Shown here piece after piece: positions 12,191 through 25,219 of a DNA stretch of 64,000 nt. Source of the DNA: Ovis canadensis (Eukaryota; Chordata; Mammalia; Artiodactyla; Bovidae); contig NC_091727.1 of NCBI RefSeq assembly GCF_042477335.2, positions 120,807,501-120,871,500 of the forward strand, given 5' to 3'. Made by a program: the position numbers and the translations under genes. The notes under the pieces are model-generated. The model was not told the origin of the DNA. It worked only from the letters and a program-made list of their open reading frames with translations, and made no database searches. Within the stretch, counting starts at the first letter, position 1; the number at the start of each line of letters is the position of its first letter.

Positions 12191-12715
12191 ACTTGAATGG
12201 GTGAATTTAACTCAGACGACCATTACATCTACTACTGCAGGCAGGAATCCCTCAGAAGAAATGGAGTAGCCATCATGGTTAACAAAAGAGTTCGAAATGC
12301 AGTACTTGGATGCAATCTCAAAAACGACAGAATGATCTCTGTTCATCTCCAAGGCAAACCATTCAATATCACAGTTATCCAAGTCTATTCCCCAACCAAT
12401 AACGCTGAAGAAACTGAAGTTGAACGGTTTTATGAAGACCTACAAGATCTTTTAGAACTAACACCCAAAAAAGATGTCCTTTTCATTATAGGGGACTGGA
12501 GTGCAAAAGTAGGAGGTCAAGAAACACCTGGAGTAACAGGCAAATTTGGCCTTGGAATGTGGAATGAAGCAGGGCAAAGACTAATAGAGTTTTGCCAAGA
12601 AAATGCACTGGTCATAGCAAACACCCTCTTCCAACAACACAAGAGAAGACGCTACACATGGACATCACCAGATGGTCAACACCGAAATCAGATTGATTCT
12701 TTATTACTTAGAATA

Positions 12716-13789
12716 TAATATAAATTATATGGACCTGTATTTGGTAGAGATTTCATAGACTTAGTCATAATTTATATGCATATTACTAGGGCCTAAGACA
12801 CAGTAGATCCTTAATAAATATTTGTGACACTGAAGTATTATTTTTGAAGGCTATTAATGTGTTTTACCTTTTAACATGTATCATGTATGAGATTCCAGTA
12901 TTTTGCTGGATATGTTCATTTCTCCCATTGTTTGTATATGTAATGTGTATATGTGTGTGTCTGTAAAGGGAGCAGATTAGTATTATAACAGGAATGCAAA
13001 AGTAACTAAAAAATCTGTCCCTCTTCTTCAGTTAACTTACTTCAGGTACCTGTGATAAGACAAAGATGACAGCTGAAGAAATGTATGTTTTATAGTCTTT
13101 TTGTCTTTTCTCAAAATAAGATCTTGGGGTGAGAAACTTGTTAGAGAGTTTAAGAGAAAATCCAAAATTAGAGTTTTACTTCTCTACTCCATTTGGGACT
13201 ACAGGAGAGACTTCTTTTCAGTGTTCCCTCCATATTAAAATGTACCAGCAACCAAATCTGAATCAAGTTGATGGATGACACAGTTAGGCAGAGAGAGGAC
13301 CTGAGTTTAGTGCCCTAGAGTCTCCTTCAGCTCCTGTGCAGTATAGAAGATATTTAGAAGTTCATGCATTCCCCGTAGAAATAATGAGAAAGTAACTGTC
13401 TGGAGAGTCTTCATAATATAGGCTGAGGGCTGCAAAGTGGTGGTATTTGAGAGTAAGTTTATAGTGATTAAATAAAAATAAATATTTTCTTTCCAATAGG
13501 AGTATAATGTCTAAATGTATCAGCGCTTACACTTCTTGAAACAGTTTATAAATTAGTAATTCCCTCTCTTATCTGTGTTACCTTAAGCCAGACTGATAGG
13601 TTATTTCCATCATGTCATGGTAGCAAGAGGCTGCCCCTGTGACTCCCTTCTCCAACTAGATTTGACTAAAGCAGGTGAATTTGCACTTTAGTACTCTAAG
13701 CCTCTGCAGCTCTCCATTCTGACTGCTCAGATCTGCTCAGATTTAGCAGCCCAACTAAGCCATAGAGGCCCAAGCACAATATTTTTTCT
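12716..13789. other. No recognised feature
   Basis: AT-rich sequence. I see no gene and no repeat I can name. Confidence 0.5.
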
Positions 13790-14745
13790 ACTCTTATTGA
13801 TACATAATGAATACATCACTGTATAAGTTTAAGGCATACTGCACTATGACTTAATTTATATATATTGTGAAATGATTATTGCAATAGGCTCAGCTAACAT
13901 CCATCATTTCAAATAAATATAATAAAGAGAAAAGAAAGAAGAAAAAGAAAAAAAAATTTCCTTATGTGAGAACACAGGACTTAACTTCTTAAAAACTTTC
14001 CCTATGTATTACATAATAAAGTGTTAACTATAATCATTGCATTGTATATTATAGTCTTAGTACTTATTTATATTATAACTGGGACTTCCCTGGTAGCTCA
14101 TGAAGAATTCGCCTGCAATGCAGGAGATGCAAGTTCAGTCTCTGGGTTGGGAAGATCCCCTGAAGAAGGGAATGTGTACCCACTCCAGTATTCTTACTTG
14201 GAGAATTCCATGGACAGAGGAGCTTGGCCAGCTACATTCCACAGGGACACAGAGTCAGACACAACTGAGCAACTAACACACAAACACATCTTAACTGGAA
14301 AATTGTACCTTTTGATCACCTTCCTCCAATTCCTCTTTCATCCACCCTCTGCCTTTAGTAACCACATGTCTGATATGTTTTTCTATGAGTTTGGCTTTTT
14401 TGTCTCTTTTTTCTTAGACTCCACATGTGAGATCATAAAGTAATATTTGTTTTTCTCTGACTTATTTCACTCAGCATAATTCTTTCTAGATTTATCCATG
14501 TTATTGAAATGGCAGGATCTCCTCATCGTTATGGCAAAATAATATTCCATTGTATAGATAGGTAGGTAGACAGACCCCAGTGTCTTTATCCATTCATCCA
14601 TCAATGGACACTTAGGTTGTTTCCATATCTTGGTCATTGTAATTAATGCTTCTCTGAACATGAGGATGCAGATATCTTTTCAAGTTAGTGTTTTCATTTC
14701 CTTTAAATATAGTCCCAGAAGTGGAGCATTCACCACTGGCTATGA
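13790..14745 (-). mobile_element. Old L1 3' end (antisense) with nested SINE
   Basis: TATATTGTGAAATGATTATTGCAATAGGC and GCTAACATCCATCA (3'UTR) are followed, after the SINE, by CTTATTTCACTCAGCATAATTC and TCCATTGTATAG. All are antisense L1 3' text. Confidence 0.75.
14081..14281 (+). mobile_element. BOV-tA SINE
   Basis: It begins GGGACTTCCCTGGTAGCTCA and ends GACACAACTGAGCAACTAAC. The tRNA-related box GTTCAGTCTCTGGGTTGGGAAG is present. It lies inside the antisense L1. Confidence 0.88.
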
Positions 14746-15099
14746 TAGGTCCTCTGATTTTGTTTTTCCCACTGGCTCATATTCCAGTTTAACTTGACAG
14801 GTTAAACTTTGCTCTGCAGATAAAAGTAACTCTACCTCTGCACTGACTTAGATAAGGTATGAATTTAAAATCCAATGGAACTCTGTGGTGTGTGTGTGTT
14901 TATAGCATCTCTGTGCTTCCATCTCTACCCTTAGAACTCAAGATGTCTATAGCTCTTTATTTAGAATTAAAGACAATGAATGGCAGAAATAAGAAACAAA
15001 ACAGGAGAATTTTCTTTTCATATTTAAATATTTTAGCTATTGGAACTTTAAATATTAAAAGGCCAATTAAAAGTGCATTTGACATAATTTAAAGCCACA

Positions 15100-16472
15100 C
15101 TCTTTATAACCAGAGGAAATAGATTTTATTTAAATTCAGTTTGTCAAAGCACAAATATCTTCATACGTTTATGTTGCTCTTTTGTAAAACTTAAAAGGTA
15201 GTACATTTTATAAGCATCTCTGGATTTTATTTGTTGGTTTCACATACTACAATACAAAGTCCATTTAAAAGAACATATTGCAGAAATTCTAAAATAGTAA
15301 TTTACTTGAAAAGTTACTGTCATAAAGAAGGTTTTTTTTAAACAGTTTCTTAAATATTTTTTATAATTGAACATGGAAGTAAGAATTTAAAAGTAAAATA
15401 CTACCCAGTTAGGTTTTTTGTTGCTTTTTACTTCAAAGACTTTTTGAGTACATATATCCTTAACATTCTTTACTGGATAAATACAAAATTAACATAAAAG
15501 CATGTACTGGTACATAAAGGATATAAAATTAACCACGGATATTGAATATTTTGGTGTTTCCATGTGTTAATATTGCAGAATATCTCAATTTTACTACTGT
15601 TTCAGAATTTGATTTTGAAAACTTGTTTACAATGACAGGTGTTACAAGAGTTTGTAGAAATATTTAAGGATAATATTAATGTCTATATAAGTGAGGTCCT
15701 GACACTCAAAAGCTAAGGTCAAAGTTTGCATCAATATGATAGATAGTCACCACTATATTGTATAGATTGTGTTTGTTTAATTACAATAATATTTTGCTGG
15801 TAACAAATCTAACAAGACAACATGTTAAGGAATTACCAAATCTTTACGTGTGCTTTGAAAGATAATACTGTAAAAAGAATGTCTGTGAAAATTTTAACAT
15901 ACTGTGAACAGCATAACAAATTATGTCTGAGCTTTTTTTTAACTGATTTTTTACCTCTTGGTAAATGTGAGGTACTATTTAGCTATTTGGGATACTGTTT
16001 GAATATGAGGATGATGTCTTACTGTAAATCAAATGTTATATTTTAAGCTTTAGATCTTTTATATTAGTTATGTTCCAAATGATAGGGTGCTTATTTTTTT
16101 TAATAGAAAATATTTTTAACTTATCAGACTCCTAACTTAAAATTACCCATACTTTTATAAACTTCAGTACTTTGGTCACTATCAATTTCCCTGAAGCATT
16201 TTTAACATTTTAAAATAACAAGGCTAAACCTAGACTACTGGCTTTTCATTTATGTTAACTGCAACAACATATACACTAAACACCCATATGTAATTTATGT
16301 TCAAAAATTTACTTTGGCTTCACAAATGAGAGCATTTATAACTATACATTAAAATGACACAAGAAATTTCATGTTTGATTACTAATAGAAGGAAAGGACT
16401 TTTCTTCTTCCTCTTCTCTTCCTACTCCATTTCTTGAAATTATTTGGTTTCCTCCCCTTTGATAAAGATAGT
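15100..16472 (-). other. KLHL4: Probable KLHL4 3'UTR
   Basis: This stretch runs on from the stop codon in the direction of transcription. It is AT-rich and, unlike its surroundings, carries no BovB, BOV SINE or L1 copy that I can see. On the minus strand, AATAAA hexamers appear at 15125-15130 and 15226-15231 (TTTATT on the plus strand). The 15125 site has a GTGTGG run about 20 nt downstream, so it is the better candidate for the final poly(A) site. The extent is inference. Confidence 0.4.
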
Positions 16473-16532
16473 TTATGGTAGCTTCACCACCACAACACAT
16501 GTACCAGCTCTTCCAATGTTAACAGGAACTTC
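16473..16532 (-). CDS. KLHL4: KLHL4 last coding exon and stop codon
   Basis: A short 60-bp coding part that a simple ORF search misses. After the acceptor TTCTGCATTAG it reads EVPVNIGRAGTCVVVVKLP and then TAA (16473-16475). This is the strand that closes a kelch propeller (NIGRAG followed by a run of hydrophobic residues) and it joins in phase 0 to the DEWRE end of the exon at 17756. The KLP terminus agrees with my memory of KLHL4; human has alanine where this has threonine before CVVVV, as far as I recall. Confidence 0.93.
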   Translation of the reverse strand, partial: EVPVNIGRAGTCVVVVKLP

Positions 16533-16689
16533 CTAATGCAGAAAACAAAAATAAAGAAAGCAATGCTGTTTGAATGAACTCTATCTTTGGCATAATATAT
16601 TGGAGCTGAAAAAATCCTCAGCTGTTCTGACCCAGCCTTCATCTTGTATAAGGATAATGGAGAATGCAGCCCAGATAACATTTCAATGT

Positions 16690-16860
16690 GGAGACAGCAT
16701 AGTCTTTAAAATGCAGTAGATCTGAGTTTGAAGGACAGGTGATCTTGGTTAAGTTTCACATCTCTTGTAATTTTCTCACTTAAAAAATTGAAACTAATAA
16801 TACTCATCCTTCAATGTTTTTGTTAGGGGTAAGCAAGAAAATGAATGAAAATAATTAGGG
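16690..16860 (+). repeat. MIR SINE
   Basis: GACAGCATAGTCTTTAAAATG, GATCTTGGTTAAGTTTCACATCTC and TTTTCTCACTTAAAAAATTGA follow the MIR order. It lies in the last KLHL4 intron. Confidence 0.55.
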
Positions 16861-17755
16861 ATATAGTAGTTATAATCTGTTTATCTAGTTGTTCTCTTTC
16901 ACCCTTTGCAAGGTCACACAATGAAACAGTGAAATACCTCGAATAGAATCTACATCTCTTAACTACTTGTCTATAATTTTCTGAAAAGTAATTTATACAA
17001 GGTTAGAAAAACATTTTTTTTTATCATATTTGACCAACATCCCTGTTTGCTAAATATTTCTTTCCATTTCTAAGCTGGTCCTAACCATTATAAATTTAAG
17101 AGCTAACTATATGGCAGAACTTGAGTATTTCTGAGGGTCATAATGAATCATATTGTTGGAGTAAAGAGATAGAAACCCACATTCTTTCTGTGCCCCTTCT
17201 TATATTAATATTTTCCTTAGAATTTCTTCTGTTGATACCCAGAACTCTTTAGAGGGTTTAATTCCAGTCTTTTACTGTGCACCAAATCCCTGAATGACTA
17301 ATTAGTAGTTAAGAGTGTTGCAATCTGTAGAATCTCTATAAGGAGGAGACTGAAAGATTTTTCTCCTGGGCACCAGTCAATAAGAAGGGACAGACATTTG
17401 TAGATAAAGATATTAGTCCTTGCTTCTCAAGTCAAAATACACACATAAAAAGTTGTTTAGAGAGTAAAGCTCTTGGATTATTGAATCTGATTCACTTTTC
17501 TATGAAAGGAATGAGTCCATGAAGCTTAGAAAATGTCTTGTCCTCACTTTATATAAATACTGATGGATTCTACTAATGATCAAACAGCTCAGTTAATAAT
17601 TCTCTATAGCTAAATAAAGCACATGCAATAAATTTCACTAAAAGAATTTGATTCAGCCCTAGAGTGGAAGAGAATGGGATAAATTCCAAATATATATTTT
17701 AATTTTTGAATTAAAACTTGAAATATATAAATTTGGATACTTAAATTGAGAGTAC

Positions 17756-17927
17756 CTCTCTCCATTCATCTTTCTGTGCATCATATGATTCAACAGTGTT
17801 CAAATAGGTATGTCCATCATATCCTCCAACCACATAGAGTCTGTCTCCAAGGGGACATACAGCAACAGCATCTCGAGGAACACTCAGAGGTGCCACAGTT
17901 GACCATGAATCATTTTTTGGATCATAC
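17756..17927 (-). CDS. KLHL4: KLHL4 penultimate coding exon: kelch repeats 5-6
   Basis: A 172-bp exon (1 + 171). Its first base completes the CVER arginine. It reads [19 protein letters not shown], then [19 protein letters not shown] and [19 protein letters not shown], and ends in phase 0 at GAG|GTACTC. The acceptor is CTTCTTAAG. It supplies the sixth GG doublet and the outer strands of blade 6. The donor matches consensus at the final AG and GTA. Confidence 0.95.
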
Positions 17928-18640
17928 CTTAAGAAGTTCAGGCAGACAATTGAAAAGAAAGTTATACAGTGTGAAAATTAAAAATAATATACATTAATAA
18001 AATATATACTTATCTATTAAAAAGAAATTTAAAAATACCTTATAAACAGCAAATGTAATCAGAGTAATAAATATTAAGGCTATGACAGAATTCTCTTCAG
18101 CCACCAGAGGACACTCAAAGTATAGTGAAAGTGAATTTCCTTTAAAAAATGCCATGCATTTCTTTGATCAGTACTCAGATTTTCTGAGGAAATTTCACAC
18201 ATTGGCATCTCAATGTTATGTGAAAAATGCCCTCTTTGCCATTTAGTATGATGGTTGGAACACATTTTTGTCTTATTCTTTATCAAAGCTATACATGTGA
18301 TGCTTGATCTTGTTTATGAGAGCTCACATTTTAAGTAAATCAGAATATAATTGCCTTTTTGTTATATAAACTATGGTTACCATGGTTTTAATACTCTGTA
18401 GTTACAGTGACCATAGTCTGATTATTTTTCTTATTCTTATTCTTTATTCTATGAAAGTTCTTATTCATCTTCACAGGACCCTGGGATTTTTATTTACATT
18501 TTAATTTGAAATTGATTCCTCATCCCCAAACATATTTTGTAAGCAAAATGACAGAACACTCAGTAATCTGTATTAATTAAAATCTTCTCCAGGAATTATT
18601 TCCTAAAATTTGAACCCAATACATAATAATAAAATCTAGA

Positions 18641-18985
18641 AGAACTTCCCTCATGGTCCTAGTGGTTAAGAATCCACCTGCCAGTGTGGGGGACACAGGT
18701 TTGATCTCCAAGTCTGGGCAGAGTTCACATGCCATGGGGCAATCAAGCTCATGGGTCACAACTAAGGCACTTGAGCTCTAGGGCCCAGGAGCCACAACTA
18801 CTGAAATTCACATGCTGCAACTACTGAAGCCCTCAAGCCTGGAGCCTGTGCTCCCAGACAAGAGAAACCACTGCAACGAGAAGCCAGCACACCCCAAGGA
18901 AGAGCAGCTCCCAATCTCCACAACTAGGGAAAGCTCGTGTTCAACAAAGAAGATCCAATACAGCCAAAATTAAATAAACAAATTA
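18641..18985 (+). mobile_element. CHR-2-like tRNA-derived SINE
   Basis: It starts AGAACTTCCCTCATGGTCC and TAGTGGTTAAGAATCCACC, then repeats of CACAACTACTGAA-type units, and ends GCCAAAATTAAATAAACAAATTAAA. This is the layout of the CHR SINEs of whales and ruminants, older than BOV-tA. Confidence 0.7.
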
Positions 18986-20654
18986 AACTGAATTTTAAAA
19001 AGTTTCTCTATTATAGAAAAAAGGTTTAAATAGTTTTAAAACACAGTGAACAAAATAACTTATACAGTTATATGTATAAATTTTCTCTGATCTTATACTG
19101 GCCTATTTGTAAATTCCAGTGAAAACATTTATTTTACAAAAGATATTTTCATTTATTACCATCTGTTAATTTCCTTATATTTGTATTACTCATCTGATTT
19201 CTGTTTTTCCTTGTTTAATCATAATCTAAATCATATAACCCCAGCTTTCACTTGAACTTGGTCTTCACATCCAGTAATATTTTCAATAATATCTGAAATC
19301 AACAATAATTAAGATATCCTCAATATCCACCACATATTGTTGAGTGTCATGAAGGATTTCACCTTAAATTATGATGTTATAGTGAAACCCGCAACCTAAA
19401 GATCCACAGCTATGTGTTTTAGCTAAGCTGAATCTTCAACACAATTGCTATTATTAGTTGATGCTGCATTCATCTAACAGAGTACACTCATACAACTACA
19501 CACATGTATGACTGGTGAACCAGGGCTCACAGGATTCTTTTATAGATGGGCATCCAGAGCCCAAGATTTTTCTGCATATACATGATAATAAATGTTCAAC
19601 AATCTGGTTAATGTTAATAATATCTGGACACTGCTTGATTAATAAGAGAGGTTTGAAGAATGTAGAATCTTTTGAAGAAAGAAAATTGTCACCTTGGTTA
19701 TTATCTGTAAGGACACACAGGAGCAATTATTAAAGAAAAAGTTAACCACTACATCACCTTCAAATTAAACAGCACCTGTTTCTCCCGTTGTGTTTCTCTT
19801 TTGCTTTTTGGTTTCTCCTTATTTTGGTTATAAGTATATATATATATTCTAGTGGAAATAAGTGCAGACATAAGTAAGGAGAATTGGTCATAGACTTATT
19901 CCTCCACTTGGTGTAGTTACGGGTAATTTGCTTGACTTCTTTGCAACAGTTTTCTCATCAACGCTACAGAAATGGTAATCCCTGACCCAGCCATCATAAG
20001 TTGATGTGATGGTTTTAGAAAACTTTAATTTAAATGATTATCTTAATTAACTGAATGAATCTCCTACAGTAAGCTGTTGATGTTTGAGTAGAAAAAGAGT
20101 TTCAAGAATATTGTCTAGGACATGGAAATGAGAATTATCTAATTCCATAGAGTGTGCATCTTTGACTTTCTACTGACAAGACTATTTTACAACTCTGTAA
20201 GTGTAGAAATTAAGTTGTAGAAAACTGAATTTTCTTGTGATTCCTATACATAACAATAAAATAAATTTTGCTTGATAGAGATAGAATTAATTTCTAACCC
20301 CAAATGATGACCCTCCCAAATACTGTTTTATTCTCTATAGGATACTAACTACTCTTGCATCTATGAACAATTTTTACAGCATTTTTCACCATTTTCCTAA
20401 CTGTTTTTATGTATTTTCTTCAAAGATATTTTGAAATAATTTGAATACCTTATGAGTTACCACATTAATTAATGAATTACACAAAACATTTGACATGTTA
20501 CTCAAAGGCATGACTTTTCAAAAATTATACTTTAACACTAATTATTTCTTCAATATCTTTTCAAAGAAAATGCCAATAAGGGGATAATGATAGTAATAAT
20601 AATACTAATTATAAAATAATACAAACAAAATAATACCAGCAACTAGCTTCCATT

Positions 20655-20856
20655 AAGTACTTAATATGTGCCAGGCAACACACTTATTATTCTGTACCCT
20701 ATGAGGTTGATTATTCCCACTTTTCACACGAGGAAACTGTTTAGAGGTGTAAAGTAACTGGGTCAAAGTCCCATAACTTGCAAATAGCAGATCTGGGATT
20801 TGCACCCAGATCTTTCTGACTCCAAATCTAGTGCTTTTAACTAGTATACTATACAA
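20655..20856 (-). repeat. MIR SINE (antisense)
   Basis: TATGTGCCAGGCAACACACTT, CACACGAGGAAACTG, AAAGTAACTGGGTCAAAGTC and TCTGACTCCAAATCTAGTGC follow the antisense MIR order. It is well preserved for this family. Confidence 0.75.
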
Positions 20857-21587
20857 TTTTTGATATGCATGAAGTGCTTTTTTCCTATTAAAATTAAATT
20901 AAAAGTGGTATATTTGGAAATATAATTATATCAATAAATAAAAATTAGTTATTATGATATGTTGATAACTATTTAATTTTGTAGCCTGAATTATGAACTG
21001 TATATCCAGCTTCCTCCCGTGAGTTTATATTTTCCTAGTTGTATGTGTAAATGCCTATTGAAATTGGTTTAGACACCTCATATTATTGTAAGGCTAATTT
21101 CATAGTGCTAGAATGCAGACAAATTACTCTCTTTTTCAGGTCTCAACAGAGAATTACACAATTGCAGGCACTCTAAGTAAAGCCAGGAAAATGCGGGCAT
21201 AATAATGAAACAGAGGAAGGTGATTTAATTAAACTTTTTTATGTATTCTAGATCTTTTTCCTTATGAAGTGTATGCTTTATAGACTAAAGCTAACTTCAT
21301 AATCCAATACATTTAGATATAAGAAACCAAGTAAATGCAACACAAGCTAAACCACTAAGATAAAACAAAAAGCTTCCAACACTGAAATAGACAAAAACAT
21401 AAGACTTTAGTACTCCAGAAAGAAAATCTCTTACTAATTTGAATTTATTAAAAGAAAATGGCTATTATAAGAGCTGGGAGTATTACTTGTTTCTATATAT
21501 GATTTAACTTTCATTTTAGATGAAATTTTTGTGAAGTCAGGTTTGATTTTCATAGTGACAAACCTTCATTACTTTTTTTTCTTTTGA

Positions 21588-21745
21588 ATTATTATTTTTT
21601 TTAATTTTTATTTTTACTTTATTTTACTTTACAATACTGTATTTGTTTTGCCATACATTGACATGGATCCACTACGGGTGTACATGCGTTCCCAAACATG
21701 AACCCCCCTCCCACCTCCCTCCCCATAACATCTCTCTTTACTAGA
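21588..21745 (-). mobile_element. L1_BT-type 3' end (antisense)
   Basis: A T-rich tail is followed by CTTTACAATACTGTATTTGTTTTGCC and then CCCCCTCCCACCTCCCTCCCCAT. It is the reverse complement of the end seen at 3300-3490. Confidence 0.8.
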
Positions 21746-22164
21746 TATAATTTTGAATAATATTGCTTATTTTGTATAAAACCCTTCTAGACAACTTTTA
21801 ATACCATTGCAAAGAACAATATGAATTTATTATATCAGTATCACTCTTTGACCTCTCCTTGTGAATTTACTACTCCAATATAACTTAAGTATTAATGAAA
21901 TTTGAGAAAGAATAATTACTTTTACATGGGTTTCTTTGTACATTTGATTAAATCAAGTTTTCCCAAATATAATAATTACTGACACTGTCTGTTTATCATA
22001 TAGGAGGTGATACAGTTTTTCATATTATCAACTGTCATATAAAGAGGAAGCTATATTTATTCTTAGATACAGAAAAATACATAGTTTTACAACTGTAAGG
22101 ATAGAATTCAATGCCTAGATACTCTTCCTTAAAATGAAAGCTACACTTAGGTAAATTTACCTTT

Positions 22165-22335
22165 ACTAAAATTTTTATTTTTTTAAATTTATTTGTTTTT
22201 AATTGAAGGAAAATTGCTTTACAATAGTGACTTGACTTCTGCCATACATCAAAATGAATCAGCCACATGTCCCCTCCATCTTGAATCTCCCTTGACCTCC
22301 CACCCCACTCCAATCTTCTAAGTTGTCACAAAGCA
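22165..22335 (-). mobile_element. L1_BT-related 3' end (antisense)
   Basis: TTTTAATTGAAGGAAAATTGC, TTTACAATAGTGACTTG and TGCCATACATCAAAATGAATC are the antisense 3' end of a bovid L1 variant. Confidence 0.7.
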
Positions 22336-22360
22336 CCATGCTGAGCTCCTCCTGTGTTGT

Positions 22361-22625
22361 ATGCTACTGCTAAGTCTCTTCAGTCCTGTCCGACTCTGTG
22401 AGACCTGATAGATGGCAGCCTACCAGGCTCCCCCGTCCCTGGGATTCTCCAGGCAAGAACACTGGAGTGGGTTGCCATTTCCTTCTCCAATGCATGAAAG
22501 TGGAAAGTGAAAGTGAAGTCTCTCGGTTGAGTCTGAACCTCAGCAACCCCATGGACTGCAGCCTACCAGGCTCCTCCATCCATGGGATTTTCCAGGCAAG
22601 AGTACTGGAGTTGGGTGCCATTGCA
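22361..22625 (-). mobile_element. BOV-A2 SINE
   Basis: Antisense on the plus strand. Two related units are joined by the typical CCAATGCATGAAAGTGGAAAG linker. Confidence 0.88.
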
Positions 22626-22654
22626 CTTCCTATTAGCTATCTATTTTACACAGT

Positions 22655-25201
22655 AATCTCAAAAATGAAGAATGGTCTCTGTTCCAAGGCAAACCATTCA
22701 ATATCATGGTAATCCGAGTCTATGCCCCAACCAGTAACACTGAAGAAGCTGAAGTTGAATGGTTCTATGAAGATCTGCAAGACCTTTCAGAATTAACACC
22801 CCAAAAAGATGTTTTTTTTCATTATAGGGTACTGGAACGCAAAAGTAGGAATTTAAGAAACACATGGAGAAACAGGCAAATTTGGCCTTGGAATATGGAA
22901 TGAAGCGGACAAAGACTAATAGAGTTTTGCCAGAGAACACACTCGTTATAACAAAGACCTTCTTCCAATAACACAAGAGAAGACTCTACACATGGACATC
23001 ACCAGATGGCCAACACCAAAATCAGATTGATCATATTCTTTGCAGCCAAAGATGGAGAAGCTCTATACAGTCAGCAAAAACAAGACTGGGAGCAGACTGT
23101 GGCTCAGATGATGATATCCTTATTGCCAAATTCAGACTTAAATTGAAGAAAGCCACTAGACAATTCAGGTATGACCTAAATAAAATCCCTTATGATTATA
23201 CAGTGGAAGAGAGAAATAGATTTAAGGGACTAGATCTGATAGACAAAGTGCCTGATGAACTATGGACAGAGGTTCGTGACATTGTACAGCAGACAGGGAT
23301 CAAGACCATCCCCGAGGAAATGAAATGCAAAAAAGCAAAATGGCTCTCTGAGGAGGCCTTACAAACAGCTGTGAAAAGAAAAGAAGCCAAAAACAAAGAA
23401 GAACGGAAAGATATAATCATTTGAATGCAGAGTTTCAGAAAATAGCAAGGAGAGATAAGAAAGCCTTCCTCAGTGATCAATGTAAAGAAATAGGGGAAAA
23501 CAATAGAATGAGAAAGACTAGAGATCTCTTCAAGAAAATCAGAGATACCAAGGGAAATTTTCATGCAAAGATGGGCTCAATAAGGGACAAAAATATTATG
23601 GACCTGACAGAAGCATAAGATATTAAAAAGAGGTGGCAACAATACATAGAGGAACTGTACAAAAAAGATCTTCAAGACCCAGTTAAACACGATGGTGAGA
23701 TCCCTGACCTAGAGTCAAACATCTTGGAATGTGAAGTCAGTTAAGCCTTAGGAAGCATCACTATGAACAAAGCTAGTGGAAGCGATGGAGCTCCAGTTGA
23801 GCTAATTCAAATCCTGAAAGATGATGCTGTGAAAGTGCTGCACTCAATATGCCAGCAAATTTGGAAAACTCAGCAGTGGCCACAGGACTGAAAAAGGTCA
23901 GTTTTCATTCCAATCCCTAAGAAAGGAAATGCCAAGGAATGTTCACACTACCGCACAATTGCACTCATCTCACACACTCGTCAAAATTCTCCAAGCCAGG
24001 CTTCAATAATGTGTGAACTGTGCCCTTGCAGATGTTCAAGCTTGTTTTAGAAAAGGCAGAGGAATCAGATATCAAATTTCCAACATCTGCTGGATCATTG
24101 AAACAGCAAGAGAGTTTCAGAAAAATATTTATTTCTGCTTTATTGACTATGCCAAATCCTTTGACTGTGTGGATCACAATAAACTGTGGAAAATTCTGAA
24201 AGAGATGGGAATACCAGACCACCTAACCTGCTTCTTGAGAAACGTGTATGCATGTCAGGAAGCAACAGTTAGAACTGGACATGGAACAACAGACTGGTTC
24301 CAAATAGGAAAAGGAGTACGTCAAGGCTGCATATTGTCACCCTGCTTATTTAACTTATATGCAGAGTACATCATGAGAAACGCTGGGCTGGAAGAAGCAC
24401 AAGCTGGAATCAAGATTGCCGGGAGAAATATCAATAAGCTCAGATATGCAGATGACACCACCCTGATGTCAGAAAGTGAAGCGAACTAAAGCGCCTCTTG
24501 ATGAAAGTGAAAGAGGAGAGTGAAAAAGTTGGTTTAAAGCTCAACATTCAGAAACTAATATCACAGCAACTGGTCCCACCACTTCATGACAAATAGATAG
24601 GGAAGCAGTGGAAACAGTGGCTTACTTTATTTATTTATTTTTGGCTCCAAAATCACTGCAGATGGTGATTGTAGCCATGAAATTAAAAGATGCTTACTCC
24701 TTGCAAGGAAAGTTATGACCAACCTAGACAGCATATTGAAAAGCAGAGACATTACTTTGCCAACTAATGTGTGTTTAGCCAAGGCTATGATTTTTCCAGT
24801 AGTCATGTATGGATGTGACAGTTGGAGTCTAAAGAAAGCTTAGCGCCGAAGAACTGATGCTTTCGAACTGTGGTGTTGGAGAAGACTCTTGAGATTCAAG
24901 CAGGATCAGTTCTGGGTGTTCATTGGAAAGACTGATGTTGAAGCTGAAACTACTTCGGCTGAATACTTTGGCCACCTGATGTGAAGAACTGACTCATTTG
25001 AAAAGACCCTGATGCTGGGAAAGATTAAGGGTAGGAGGAGAAGGGGACGACAGATGATGAGATGGTTGGATGGCATCACTGACTCAACAGACATGAGTTT
25101 GGGTAGGTTCCGGGAGTTGATGATGGTCAGGGAGGCCTGGCATGCTGCAGTTCATGGGGTCACAAGGAGTCAGACACTTTTGAGTGACTGAACTGAACTG
25201 A
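22655..25201 (+). mobile_element. BovB LINE, 5'-truncated
   Basis: It starts in the endonuclease domain (the 22706 frame reads MVIRVYAPTSNTEEAEVEWF) and reaches the 3' tail GACTGAACTGAACTGA. The 24013-24489 frame has 158 codons with [17 protein letters not shown] and an intact YADD, but the next codons hit a stop. At least five frame breaks. A short (TA)n follows at 25201-25219. Confidence 0.9.
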
Positions 25202-25219
25202 ATATATATATATATATAT

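Larger units (their letters stand above)
9081..12701 (-). mobile_element. BovB LINE with inverted 5' third
   Basis: From 9081 (3' tail) to about 11283 the element reads 5' to 3' on the minus strand, from just after the endonuclease domain to the end. From about 11284 to about 12700 it reads on the plus strand, 5'UTR tandem repeats first, then the endonuclease region (CIGTWNVRSMNQGKLEVVK ... GQHRNQID). The two parts abut in BovB coordinates with only about 10 bp missing. TGATTCTT occurs at 9073-9080 and 12694-12701 as a possible target duplication. This is the layout expected of one twin-primed insertion. Confidence 0.85.

Noticed and set aside
16484..16681. 65-codon minus-strand ORF near the end of KLHL4
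   Set aside because: It overlaps the terminal exon in another frame and crosses the acceptor; no family resemblance.
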